The notes beneath the pieces are model-generated. The model made no database searches and was not told where the DNA came from. It saw only the letters and a list, made by a program, of their open reading frames with translations. From Bacteroidetes bacterium GWF2_43_63 (lineage in GTDB: Bacteria > Bacteroidota > Bacteroidia > Bacteroidales > DTU049), in the NCBI GenBank assembly GCA_001769275.1, contig MEOQ01000018.1:1-64000 (forward strand): a stretch of DNA of 64,000 nt. Direction: 5' to 3'. This document shows positions 1 to 9,038 of this stretch, in pieces; within the stretch, counting starts at the first letter, position 1; the number at the start of each line of letters is the position of its first letter. A program made the translations under genes and the position numbers.

Positions 1-1
1 T

Positions 2-292
2 CCCTATTATGCTCTGGATGATTATGAGGAAAGCGTTTACGAAAACAAAATAAAAATCACCAATGTCCCATCGAAATGCACTGTGACAATTTTCAATCTG
101 AACGGAACTATTGTCCGGAAGTTTGAAAACGATGATCCGCATAAAACATGCATTGACTGGGATTTGCGCAACACCGCAGGGAAACTTGTTTCTGGCGGCG
201 TTTACATCATTCATGTTTATGCACCGGACATCGGAGAACGCAGCATTCGTTGGTTCGGATCGATGAAAACCGTTGTGGAGAGTGAGTTTTGA
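2..292 (+). CDS. C-terminal end of a T9SS secreted protein (5' end outside window)
   Basis: The frame is open from base 2 to the TGA ending at 292, so only about 96 C-terminal residues are seen. They form a FlgD-like/T9SS sorting domain: a proline-rich PNPYYALDDYE-type start is cut by the window edge, followed by KITNVPSKCTVTIFNLNG, VRKFEND, WDLRNTAGK, VSGGVYIIHVYA and a final GSMKTV. It matches the last 97 residues of the next gene without any gap, so the two are tandem paralogues. The first 96 bases are identical to 4243-4338 and divergence starts abruptly after that. Such domains direct secreted cargo through the type IX system of Bacteroidota; the cargo part is not visible. Confidence 0.85.
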   Translation, partial: PYYALDDYEESVYENKIKITNVPSKCTVTIFNLNGTIVRKFENDDPHKTCIDWDLRNTAGKLVSGGVYIIHVYAPDIGERSIRWFGSMKTVVESEF

Positions 293-490
293 AAATACGA
301 AATGCGAAATCAGAAATTTTATTTTTAAAGTTTTGATTTTCTGTTTTTCGCCAATCACTGGTATAATCGCACTTCCGGCGAATTAACAACGCATTTTTGT
401 TTCTCGTGAAAATAAATTAGCGTGATTTTTTGACGAAAGATTTTGTATTTTGCCGGGGTTTTTCAACAATGTCGTTTATAAATTATAACC
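293..490. other. Short intergenic spacer with degenerate AAATACGAAAT-type repeat
   Basis: This 198-base spacer carries no convincing gene. Near 293-320 it contains an AAATACGAAATGCGAAATC tract, a motif also seen in spacers at about 18183-18222 and 40868-40890. A TATTTTGC sequence around 446-453 lies close to the Bacteroidota -7 consensus and may start transcription of the following gene, but it is one base off the usual spacing. Confidence 0.4.
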
Positions 491-3400
491 ATGAATACAC
501 GTTTAACCGCTCTGCTAATAGCTCTTTCATCACTGCTTTTCTGTCCTGCTGCAAATTGCGGTGAGAAATCCATAAATAACCCCGGGCCTGATGCCGGCAA
601 AACGCAGTATCTGAGGTCAGTCGCAGCTGACTGTCTGCCCGCATCGGCTTCGGCGGAGCTGAATATCGGTGGTGTGCGTGCCCGCATTAATAATGGCGGA
701 GACATGTGGTGGGACCTGATTGGTGTGGCTCAATACGAAGTGCCCAAAGGCAGCGGAAGAAATGCGTTGTTTGCCGGAGCATTGTGGGTTAGCGGGACAG
801 ACCAAAACGGAAATATAAAAGTGGCTGCACAACGCTACCGGTCATTCGGAAATGACTTCTGGCCCGGGCCACTTACAATCGACGGAATGGCCACTACAGA
901 TGCCGGCGTATGTCAGGATTACAATTTTATCAGCACGATTTACCGGCAGGACGTGATTGATTTTGTAAACTATTTTGAGAATCCCTCTTTATTTCCCGGA
1001 TATTCCATTCCGGCATATTTCTTCGAATATCCCGCGCATGGTAATTCATCCTTGGGACAATCACATTATCTGGCGCCGTTTTTCGACTATAACGAAGATG
1101 GAGAGTATGATCCCAATTCAGGCGATTATCCATACTACGACCTCAACAACAATCTTTGTCATCAACCCGATCCCACTGCAGAAGACGTTAATGGAACTAC
1201 AACCGGTGGCGTTCTTTTCGACCAGGCACTAAAAGGTGATCAGACCTTGTGGTGGGTGTTCAACGACATGGGAAACACCCATACTGAAACCGGCGGAAGC
1301 GCTATTGGAATCGAAGTCAGGGCACAGGCCTTTGCTTTTGCTACCGGTGATGAAATAAACAACATGACTTTTTATTCATATGAAGTCATCAACCGTTCCA
1401 ATCAAACCTTATATGATGCTCATATCGGCATGTATATAGACATCAGTAATGGAGGCAATTACGATGATTTAATCGGATGCGATGTGCCCCGGGGTCTTGG
1501 CTATGCTTATGGCGGAGATGATTTTGATGAAAGCTTCAATGGCGAATGGGGTTATGGCAACCAACCTGCTGCCGTGGGTATTGATTTTCTGAAAGGGCCC
1601 TATTTGGATCCGGATGGCATTGATAACGGCGCTTTTGTTCAGCATACAGACTCATCGGGAATGCTGTGGTTTGAAAACTGCAACGCCGCTGTAAACGGTA
1701 GTAATTTTGGCAACGGAATTATTGATGATGAATGTTACGGCATGAATTATTTTGTCAAAACCATTGAAGGTCAAAACATTCCAATTTTATTTCCTGAAGA
1801 CGCACATGACTATTACAATAATATGCGCGCCTTATGGAATAACAACACCCACATGATTTACGGCGGGAATGGTCATCCAGCATTGGAAGGCTATGGCCCG
1901 GAATGCAATTATATGTTTCCGGGAGAAAGTGATATCTGCGATTACGGCACCGGAGGAATTCCCCCATATGGCCCGAAAAAATGGACAGAAGAAACAGCTG
2001 GGAACTTTCCCGGGGACAGACGTGTGATTCAATCGGCGGGACCTTTTACCATGCAGCCAGGAGAGGTAAATTATCTCACCGTAGGTGTTCCTTGGGCCAG
2101 AGCTGGCGCTGGTGGCGCTGCCGCTTCACTTGAACTACTGAAATATGCCGATGATAAATGTCAGGTGCTTTTCGACAATTGCTTCCGGCTATTATATGGT
2201 CCGGATGCCCCGGACATATCCGCGCAGGAGCTCGACCGGGAAGTAATACTGTATTTATCCAATCATGTGACCAGTAATAATTACCAGGATAAGTTCGAAG
2301 AAGTTGATCCCTCCATCGTTTCACCATCGGGATACAGCTATGACTCACTCTATCGTTTCGAAGGATATCAGGTTTTTCAGGTAACGGATCCTAACGTAAC
2401 TTCGGCCGATGTGTATGATCCGGACAAGGCCAGATTGGTTGCTCAATGCGACATTGACAACGATGCCTCAACACTGGTTAATTATATTTTTTCGCAGGAA
2501 ATGGGTTTGGTTGTTCCGCAAACTGAGGTGGAAGGCGCCAATGAAGGCATCGTTCATTCTTTCCGCATTCTGGATGACATGTTCGCAAGCGGCGAAAACC
2601 AACGGCTGGTCAATCATAAAAAATATTACTACATGGTGCTGGCATATGCACACAACGAATATGAGAAATACAGCGCTGACCCTGCAACGCAGTTTCCCGG
2701 CATTATGTCTTCAAACGGGCAAAAAAACCCTTATTTATCCGGTCGAAAAAATATCGATGTTTACACAGCAATTCCTCATGCACCGGCTCCTGAGTCGGGC
2801 GGAACAATTATTAACGGCACATACGGCGCGCAACCTGTCATTACACGCATTGAAGGCCAGGGCAACGGCGGAAACATACTTGAACTAAATAGCGCATCCA
2901 GACAAAAAATTATGGAGGATGGTTTTTCCGAAGAGCTCACCTATGAAGCCGGATTTGGCCCGGTGACCGTGAAAGTGATCGATCCACTGAATGTGAAAGA
3001 AGCCAATTATATTCTGAAACTGGACTCGACAAATGCATCATGGCTCGGAGAGGTCGATTCCTACTCGTGGATATTGGAAGAATATGACATGAATGACAAT
3101 TTTGTTGCGGCCTGGTACTCTGATCATGACATCAGCAGCCCGTTTGAGCAGATCTTCACCGACCTTGGAATTGCTGTATGTTTTACAAACGGAAAAAATC
3201 CGGGAGACCTTTCTCATGAGAGCAACGGCTTTCTGTATGCCGATATCATTTACTCAGACCCTTCGAATAATTGGCTGGGAGGTGTTTCCGATGCCGATGG
3301 GCCAACAGCGTATAACTGGATTCGCAGTGGTACTCAGGATTCCGAAAACAGCATGTACGATGATCATGTTTATTATGGACAATATATTGATCCGCTACAA

Positions 3401-4534
3401 TACTACGAAAAAGTCATTGCCGGTACATGGGCGCCATATCGTTTGTGTTCTTATGAGGATAACAATCCGGCATTGATGTCCATCGCGCCGTTTTTATCTA
3501 CTGCAAATAAAATGTCGAATCTCGCAAGCATTGATGTTGTTCTAACACCTGATAAAAGCATGTGGACGCGTTGTCCCGTACTCGAAACCTGCGATGACGA
3601 ACTGCTGGCACAAGGAAATGCCAGAAAACTCACACTACGCCATCATGCATCGGTCGATAAAAACGGAAACACACTCACTGCTGAAGCAATCTATGACGGA
3701 CATGAACAAGGCATGGGCTGGTTCCCGGGATATGCCATCAACGTGGAAACCGGCGAACGACTGAATATTGCTTTTGGCGAAGACAGCTGGCTGGGCTCCG
3801 AAAACGGAAACGATATGATGTTCAATCCAACCTCAAATCTCGAAACAACGCTCGGAGAGCCACTTCTGGGAGGCAAACATTTTGTTTATGTTTTCGGACA
3901 TTTAAATGATGACGTTACTTCCTGTTCTGCCTATGACGAAGGAACCTGGCTTTATTACATGATCGGACAGGAGAGCGGCACAGCATTACGCAATGCATTC
4001 GCCAGTGCCTTGTGGTGCTCCATTCCACTATCAGTCGATGGTGAACAATGGCTTGGCAACGAATGTCGTGTTCGGATCCGGGTTTCGAAAGAATATGCAA
4101 AAAACTATTCTACATTCGGTTCTGCCTCGCCGCAAAACGGGAACTATCCGATGTACAGCTTCAATACTTCATCACTGATGACTGTTACTAACGATCCAAC
4201 CACGGCAACAAATGCACTCGACATGATCAATGTAGTGCCCAATCCCTATTATGCTCTGGATGATTATGAGGAAAGCGTTTACGAAAACAAAATAAAAATC
4301 ACCAATGTCCCATCGAAATGCACTGTGACAATTTTCAACCTGAACGGAACAATTGTCAGGAAATTTGAAAACGATGATCCGGATAAAACAAGCATTGAAT
4401 GGGATCTGCGGAATACAGCCGGGAAGATCGTTTCAGGCGGTGTTTACATCATTCATGTATATGCACCGGGTATCGGAGAACGCAGTATTCGCTGGTTCGG
4501 ATCGATGAAAACCGTTGTGACGAATGAGTTTTGA
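491..4534 (+). CDS. Large T9SS-secreted protein, 1347 aa
   Basis: The protein begins with a signal peptide (MNTRLTALLIALSSLLFCPA) and ends with a FlgD-like sorting domain of about 95 residues (MINVVPNPYYALDDYE onward), the usual end of cargo exported by the type IX secretion system. The body is rich in Asn, Asp, Gly, Tyr and Trp, with motifs such as FFDYNEDGEYDPNSGDYPYY that look like EF-hand-style acidic loops and may bind calcium. No enzymatic domain was recognised. The C-terminus is a near copy of the gene ending at 292, so this is the second of two tandem paralogues. Proteins with this layout are common in Bacteroidota and are generally called T9SS C-terminal target domain proteins. An extracellular or surface role is inferred. 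Confidence 0.85.
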   Translation: MNTRLTALLIALSSLLFCPAANCGEKSINNPGPDAGKTQYLRSVAADCLPASASAELNIGGVRARINNGGDMWWDLIGVAQYEVPKGSGRNALFAGALWVSGTDQNGNIKVAAQRYRSFGNDFWPGPLTIDGMATTDAGVCQDYNFISTIYRQDVIDFVNYFENPSLFPGYSIPAYFFEYPAHGNSSLGQSHYLAPFFDYNEDGEYDPNSGDYPYYDLNNNLCHQPDPTAEDVNGTTTGGVLFDQALKGDQTLWWVFNDMGNTHTETGGSAIGIEVRAQAFAFATGDEINNMTFYSYEVINRSNQTLYDAHIGMYIDISNGGNYDDLIGCDVPRGLGYAYGGDDFDESFNGEWGYGNQPAAVGIDFLKGPYLDPDGIDNGAFVQHTDSSGMLWFENCNAAVNGSNFGNGIIDDECYGMNYFVKTIEGQNIPILFPEDAHDYYNNMRALWNNNTHMIYGGNGHPALEGYGPECNYMFPGESDICDYGTGGIPPYGPKKWTEETAGNFPGDRRVIQSAGPFTMQPGEVNYLTVGVPWARAGAGGAAASLELLKYADDKCQVLFDNCFRLLYGPDAPDISAQELDREVILYLSNHVTSNNYQDKFEEVDPSIVSPSGYSYDSLYRFEGYQVFQVTDPNVTSADVYDPDKARLVAQCDIDNDASTLVNYIFSQEMGLVVPQTEVEGANEGIVHSFRILDDMFASGENQRLVNHKKYYYMVLAYAHNEYEKYSADPATQFPGIMSSNGQKNPYLSGRKNIDVYTAIPHAPAPESGGTIINGTYGAQPVITRIEGQGNGGNILELNSASRQKIMEDGFSEELTYEAGFGPVTVKVIDPLNVKEANYILKLDSTNASWLGEVDSYSWILEEYDMNDNFVAAWYSDHDISSPFEQIFTDLGIAVCFTNGKNPGDLSHESNGFLYADIIYSDPSNNWLGGVSDADGPTAYNWIRSGTQDSENSMYDDHVYYGQYIDPLQYYEKVIAGTWAPYRLCSYEDNNPALMSIAPFLSTANKMSNLASIDVVLTPDKSMWTRCPVLETCDDELLAQGNARKLTLRHHASVDKNGNTLTAEAIYDGHEQGMGWFPGYAINVETGERLNIAFGEDSWLGSENGNDMMFNPTSNLETTLGEPLLGGKHFVYVFGHLNDDVTSCSAYDEGTWLYYMIGQESGTALRNAFASALWCSIPLSVDGEQWLGNECRVRIRVSKEYAKNYSTFGSASPQNGNYPMYSFNTSSLMTVTNDPTTATNALDMINVVPNPYYALDDYEESVYENKIKITNVPSKCTVTIFNLNGTIVRKFENDDPDKTSIEWDLRNTAGKIVSGGVYIIHVYAPGIGERSIRWFGSMKTVVTNEF

Positions 4535-4871
4535 AAACAAAAAAGATGTGAAAATTTGCGCCTACGGCGATGTGGCGCTTCGCGCATGTGGGAATATGAG
4601 ATTCTGGTGAAGATTGGAAAAGCATAATTCTTGCGTCTAAATGCACAAAGCATAAGTGCCGAAGGCGTAAAATAAAGCTGCGAAGCACCACCAGATACGC
4701 CGAAGGAGTTAAATATCAATAGCCTTGGGCGAAGCCCCAGGGACAAGGTGTGCGAAGCACCTTTAAAAGCACAAAATACGTCGCGAAGCGACCTGTCACG
4801 ATTGCTATCGTGAGCGTTGAAGAAGCCCAATCTCTGCAGCTACGTCTCAGTGCGAAATACTGATTGAAAAG
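4535..4871. repeat. Non-coding spacer made of GCGAAGC mini-hairpins
   Basis: The 337-base gap between converging genes holds five copies of GCGAAGC or its complement, at 4577-4583, 4680-4686, 4729-4735, 4752-4758 and 4783-4789. Most are flanked by complementary bases, for example GCGC-TTC-GCGC at 4575-4585 and TTGGGC-GAA-GCCCCA around 4725-4739. A further perfect 7-bp hairpin lies at 4796-4813 (TCACGAT-TGCT-ATCGTGA). The open frames across it on the minus strand read only repeat sequence and were not called. Related sequence occurs at 18238-18290, 31360-31450 and near 40900, so this is a dispersed intergenic element. It could also end transcription for the convergent genes on both sides. Confidence 0.6.
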
Positions 4872-5228
4872 CTATGCACGATTGCTAATCTGATCCTTAA
4901 CTTTTTTTGTAAGCCCTTTATAAACCAAATCATAACTCCCATCAATCAATTGCTTCAATAATTTTTCATCAAAAGAAGTTGCTTCGTTCACATCAATCCA
5001 ATGAATCTTGCTCATATGATAAGCAGGTGTAATGGAGGAATGGCGCTCCTGAAGCTCGATTGAATACTCCGGATCGCATTTGAGTGCAATCGTAAATTCG
5101 CCTTCAATATCTGTAAGTGCAAACATTTTTCCGCCGACTTTAAAAACAAGCGTAGTTTCATCAAATGGAAATTCCTCGGTGACACCCGGCTTCAGCAGGC
5201 AGTATTCGCGGAAAGTTTCAATATTCAT
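4872..5228 (-). CDS. MmcQ/YjbR family protein
   Basis: This 118-residue protein has the full length and pattern of the MmcQ/YjbR family: an N-terminal YCLLKPGVTEEFPF segment, then KVGGKMFAL, ALKCDPE and a C-terminal SYDLVYKGLTKK. Members have a CyaY-like fold and are often labelled DNA-binding, but their cellular role is poorly defined. The ATG directly abuts the stop codon of the EnvC-like gene upstream, so it is probably the last gene of the dut-to-EnvC operon. The family call is firm; a function is not. Confidence 0.9.
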   Translation of the reverse strand: MNIETFREYCLLKPGVTEEFPFDETTLVFKVGGKMFALTDIEGEFTIALKCDPEYSIELQERHSSITPAYHMSKIHWIDVNEATSFDEKLLKQLIDGSYDLVYKGLTKKVKDQISNRA

Positions 5229-6482
5229 TTATCGTGAAATCCAGGATTCGGGATTCTGCGGAACTTTTTCTTTCCATATTTCGAAATGCAGAACAGTAGC
5301 GCCTTCCTCATCGGTGTCGATGGCCCCAAGATTCTGCTTCGAACTGACGGTGCTGCCTTTTTTCACAGCGGCAGCCTTAATGTTTGAATAAACGGAAAGG
5401 TACTCGCCATGGCGGATCATGATCATGGTTGTTCCATTTGGCGCTGTGATAACTGCACTGACAGTGCCTTCGTAAACGGCGCGCGCACTGCTGCCTTTGG
5501 GCGATGAGATATCAATACCGTTATTTTTAACTTTAATATCGGGCAGCACCGGATGCGGATGTTCGCCAAATCTGCCTGTAATTGATCCCTGAGGAACCGG
5601 CCATGGAATTTTTCCTTTGTTGCCGGCAAACGTATTTGAAATACGCGTTTCTTCGGGTGTCATCTGATACGCGTTGGGCTTTGGAGTTCCGGACGAATTG
5701 GTAGCTTTTACAGTATTCTTTTTCTTTTTGCTGGCCTCAATTTCAGCTTCAATCATTTTCTGAATCTGTCGCTGTATTTCATTTGCTTCTTTCTGCTTTT
5801 TCTTTAGGTCAGCACGCAGTTTCGATTCCTGCTTCTTCAGATCTTTTACAACTTTATCTTTTTCTTTCTTTTGAGCAGCCAGTTCGTTTTTCTGATTTTC
5901 CTGATCCGATTTGAGACTGAGTTTATCGTTACGCATTTGTTCCAGATCGGACAATGCCAATTCAACAGCAGAGCGGGTTTCCGTAATCCGTCTCACCTGA
6001 TTTTTTCGGATGGCCGAATACTCTTTGAAATAATTCATTCTTCGCCAGGCCATCATCACACTTCGTGAACTAAACAGGTAAACCAGTCTGTTGGCCGGCT
6101 TTCGGGTCAGATATGCAAAATAAACCATCCGCCCATATTGATCTTTTAAGGTCGACAATTCCCTTTTCAGCTGAGTTACGGATTCTTTTTTGCTATCGAT
6201 TTCCCGCTCCAGCAGCGCCATTTCAGCCCCTGTTTTTGAAAGAAGATTCTCGTAATTACGAACCTGACTTTCGATAAGCTTAATCTGCTGCGTTGTTTTC
6301 TTGCTGTTTTTCTGTGTTTCTTTGATCAGCTTCGAAGTATTTGAAATATCTTTTTCAATGCTGGCTTTCTGATTCTGCAGTTGTTTCTTTTTGTTGGTCT
6401 GCGCATAGCCAATATTCATACTCAGCACAGTATAAACAATGCAGAACATCAACACCCGAAAGAACACTGAACCTGATTTCAT
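5229..6482 (-). CDS. EnvC-like murein hydrolase activator (degenerate M23/LytM)
   Basis: The protein has a signal peptide ending near NIGYAQ, a long coiled coil (about residues 25-260, rich in Lys, Glu and Gln) and a C-terminal LytM/M23 domain (about 290-415). The metal-binding motifs are degenerate: NNGIDI stands where active enzymes have HxGxD, and YSNI where they have a second His; LHFEIW keeps one His. This is the pattern of EnvC, which activates cell-division amidases rather than cutting peptidoglycan itself. The ATG at 6482 is chosen over a GTG three bases upstream because it overlaps the previous stop as TGATG, a typical translational coupling. It sits in the conserved order TPR lipoprotein, DUF4292, EnvC. 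Confidence 0.88.
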   Translation of the reverse strand: MKSGSVFFRVLMFCIVYTVLSMNIGYAQTNKKKQLQNQKASIEKDISNTSKLIKETQKNSKKTTQQIKLIESQVRNYENLLSKTGAEMALLEREIDSKKESVTQLKRELSTLKDQYGRMVYFAYLTRKPANRLVYLFSSRSVMMAWRRMNYFKEYSAIRKNQVRRITETRSAVELALSDLEQMRNDKLSLKSDQENQKNELAAQKKEKDKVVKDLKKQESKLRADLKKKQKEANEIQRQIQKMIEAEIEASKKKKNTVKATNSSGTPKPNAYQMTPEETRISNTFAGNKGKIPWPVPQGSITGRFGEHPHPVLPDIKVKNNGIDISSPKGSSARAVYEGTVSAVITAPNGTTMIMIRHGEYLSVYSNIKAAAVKKGSTVSSKQNLGAIDTDEEGATVLHFEIWKEKVPQNPESWISR

Positions 6483-7324
6483 CACTTGTTATTTTGTTGC
6501 TGATCCATCGACGAAAAACTTTCAGGAATCATAAATGGCACTGTGATTTCCTCGTCCACACTCACTTTTTCGAAATCGATAATCACCTTCATTTTTTGAT
6601 CAGCTTCAACATTCACATCGATCTGGTGAGCCAGAAATTGATCATCGAAAGCAACAAATGCGGAATAATCTACAACCAACTTACTATTCTCTTTTGAAAT
6701 TTCTTTAATCTGCTGTCGAACAATTTTGAAATTATCCGGAGCTATCCACAAATCCTGCACCAGCACACGATCCATGTCGCTCTGATTTGCAACATAGTTC
6801 TTCAGTTTTTTTCTGCCCGGTGTTGCAATTTTATAAGTTTTGGCATCTTCACCAACCTTGAAAATATTGTTTTCGTAATACGAGAAATCATTGCCCGTAA
6901 CCAAAGCCTGCAGCATATCGAAATCAAAGGGCGTTTTGAGCAAATCGTTGATGAGTTGATAATCTCCTTTAAAATAGGTTTTGTTCAGCCGGTTAATCAT
7001 TTTCACACTGTCGGGAGTAATACTGACGCGAAACGCTTCAATCCCAATTACAGCCGACAAGGAGAGCCAAATCGTACGATCTTTGATAATCCGCATGCTG
7101 CCACCAAAACTCAGATTGGTTTTCTCCGATTCAACCTTAGCCTGAAATTTAATATTCATGGTTCGGAAGTCGAATTGAGCATCCTTCATTTTCGAAAAAA
7201 TAAATTCAACTCCGGTGTCGCGCTTCACGGTTTCCTTAATTTCCTTCTTCGCTTCCCGCCCTGTTTTACAAGCTGAGAAGAAGGCAATCGTAATCAAGAG
7301 TACCGGCAAAAGAAATTTACTCAT
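6482..7324 (-). CDS. DUF4292 lipoprotein
   Basis: From the ATG at 7324 the protein is 280 residues and starts with a lipoprotein signal (MSKFLLPVLLITIAFFSAC), Cys19 being the lipidated residue. A longer frame reaches 7411 but adds 29 residues of unlikely leader and would deepen the overlap with the upstream gene, so the inner start is preferred. The rest is a beta-rich domain with IWLSLSAVIGIEAFRV and PDNFKIVRQQ motifs typical of DUF4292. That family resembles LolB/LolA-like lipid carriers of the outer membrane; the role here is inferred from fold similarity known for the family. It overlaps both neighbours by a few bases, pointing to tight co-translation with the TPR and EnvC-like genes. Confidence 0.88.
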   Translation of the reverse strand: MSKFLLPVLLITIAFFSACKTGREAKKEIKETVKRDTGVEFIFSKMKDAQFDFRTMNIKFQAKVESEKTNLSFGGSMRIIKDRTIWLSLSAVIGIEAFRVSITPDSVKMINRLNKTYFKGDYQLINDLLKTPFDFDMLQALVTGNDFSYYENNIFKVGEDAKTYKIATPGRKKLKNYVANQSDMDRVLVQDLWIAPDNFKIVRQQIKEISKENSKLVVDYSAFVAFDDQFLAHQIDVNVEADQKMKVIIDFEKVSVDEEITVPFMIPESFSSMDQQQNNK

Positions 7325-9038
7325 AATACTTTTTGTCAGTAATTTTTTTATCAATCCATTTTCCAGCACCGCCCAATTCGCGCGCCATGAGCCAATAACG
7401 CAGTGCTTCATCTGTGTTCTTCAAAAAATACAATACATCGGCATAATGTTCCAGCAATGCTCCATCATCGTCACCTCCCAAACTCATTGCTTTGCGATAA
7501 GCTTCGGCCGATTCGGAATACTGTTCAAGCCGAAATAAAACCAATCCGAAAGTATGCTGAAACTCTGATTTGTCCTCATTTCCGCTGAGTGCTTCTGTTA
7601 TCAGCTGCTGAGCTTTAGCAGTGCTTTCTCCACGCAGTGCAAGTGAATAGGCATATGCATTTTTTGCAACAGCATTGTTCTGGTCGGCCTCGATGAGTTG
7701 TTCAAACATTGCATCAGACTCACTGTTGCTGTTGGTTTTCAGATACGCCTCAGCCAACAGATACATCGCTTCGTTTTTCATTTCCTTATTGCTCAGTTGC
7801 ATATCGGAAGCAAACTCCAGCGATGATACAGCCTCAATAAATTTTCCAGTATGATATTGTGCCGATCCTAGAAAAAACCAGACTTTACTCTGCTCAGGAA
7901 ATAATTCTGAAGCGTTCGTAGAATAGGCAAACAACGAGTCATATTGCTGATCGTCGTAATATTCATTCATCACAAGATCCCAGATTGCGAAAACGCTTTT
8001 GTCCAACACCAGCGATTTTTTCCACATCATCAACGCTTCATCCTTGCGGTCATCTTTGTTTAAAAAATCAGCATACATCGCCCAGGCCTTCGCTTCAGTT
8101 GGATGCACACTCACGAGTGTATCGAGCATTGGATAAACAACGGTTGAATCACCATACACATTGCCGGCTCGATAAATATTCAGAAATAAACTAATTTTTT
8201 CATCTATGCCTGTTGCAGACGATCCAATGATGGAAAATATTTCATTCACGGCCAGCGAATCGTTGCCTGACAGATGATAATAATCGGCCAGGTAAGCGTG
8301 TGCCAGCGGGTTTTCCGGATCAACGGCAAGAACAGAATTTATACTATTCAGCGCAAGTCCTGCTTTGCCGGTTCGCATGTAAAACTCAACCAAAGCCATT
8401 GAATACTGAGGGTTTTCAGGAAATTTATCAGCCAGCTTCTGAATTTCATTCATGGCTTTGTCGGGCTTTGCCCAGTTCTGATAAATATAATACTTCTGAA
8501 TTCCTGTCTGCTCAGAAATGCCAATCAGCAATTCCAGCTGGTTGTAAACATCTATCGCTTTCTGAAATTCATTTTCCTGAACATAACACTGAGCCTCATA
8601 CTCATACAACTCATATCGCTCAGGATATTTATTTCGCAGGTTTTTGTATTGATCAGCCGCATCCAAAAACTTTCCCGATTTCTCGAAGGCCATGGCGTAG
8701 GTGAGTCGGTACCAAATATTATCAGGTTCAACGCGCATGGCCGTTTTCAATAATTCAACTGCAACATCTGCTTCACCCGTATTCATCTTAAGCCGTGCCA
8801 ATTCGTATAATGATGCATCATGCAGCGGATCCTGCTGAATAATTGATTCATAAAGTCCGATTGCATTGGCAGCGTTCCCTAGAATCTTATAACGCGTGGC
8901 TTCGATGAATACACTGGAAATCATGAGGCGCTCACGATCGGTAAGTTTGTTGTGTTTGCGTTGCGCTTTATGAAACGAATTGCAGGCCGATAACATCAGC
9001 ACTAAAACAAGCAAATATGGTGTCAGTCGTTTTGTCAT
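7317..9038 (-). CDS. TPR-repeat lipoprotein, 573 aa
   Basis: The N-terminus is a lipoprotein signal (MTKRLTPYLLVLVLMLSAC). The remaining 550 residues are a continuous array of tetratricopeptide helices, for example ASLYELARLKMNTGEADVA, PLAHAYLADYYHLSGNDSLA and AFSYSL-type units ending in a final EALRYWLMARELGG. TPR arrays are protein-protein interaction scaffolds; an outer-membrane-anchored periplasmic scaffold is the most likely role. The start overlaps the stop of the nucleotidyltransferase gene by 4 bases (ATGA), and its end overlaps the DUF4292 gene by 8, so it lies inside a tightly coupled operon. Confidence 0.9.
   Translation of the reverse strand: MTKRLTPYLLVLVLMLSACNSFHKAQRKHNKLTDRERLMISSVFIEATRYKILGNAANAIGLYESIIQQDPLHDASLYELARLKMNTGEADVAVELLKTAMRVEPDNIWYRLTYAMAFEKSGKFLDAADQYKNLRNKYPERYELYEYEAQCYVQENEFQKAIDVYNQLELLIGISEQTGIQKYYIYQNWAKPDKAMNEIQKLADKFPENPQYSMALVEFYMRTGKAGLALNSINSVLAVDPENPLAHAYLADYYHLSGNDSLAVNEIFSIIGSSATGIDEKISLFLNIYRAGNVYGDSTVVYPMLDTLVSVHPTEAKAWAMYADFLNKDDRKDEALMMWKKSLVLDKSVFAIWDLVMNEYYDDQQYDSLFAYSTNASELFPEQSKVWFFLGSAQYHTGKFIEAVSSLEFASDMQLSNKEMKNEAMYLLAEAYLKTNSNSESDAMFEQLIEADQNNAVAKNAYAYSLALRGESTAKAQQLITEALSGNEDKSEFQHTFGLVLFRLEQYSESAEAYRKAMSLGGDDDGALLEHYADVLYFLKNTDEALRYWLMARELGGAGKWIDKKITDKKYYE

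Noticed and set aside
2409-2888. 159-codon frame within the large T9SS gene
   Set aside because: It is in an alternative frame of a gene with signal peptide and sorting domain; Trp/Met-rich, no domain.
4453-4830. Minus-strand open frame of 125 codons over the end of the T9SS gene and the spacer
   Set aside because: It overlaps the real gene end and otherwise translates GCGAAGC repeats; no start context or family signal.
6482-7411. Longer start for the DUF4292 gene
   Set aside because: The extra 29 residues have no signal-peptide logic; the ATG at 7324 gives an immediate lipoprotein signal.
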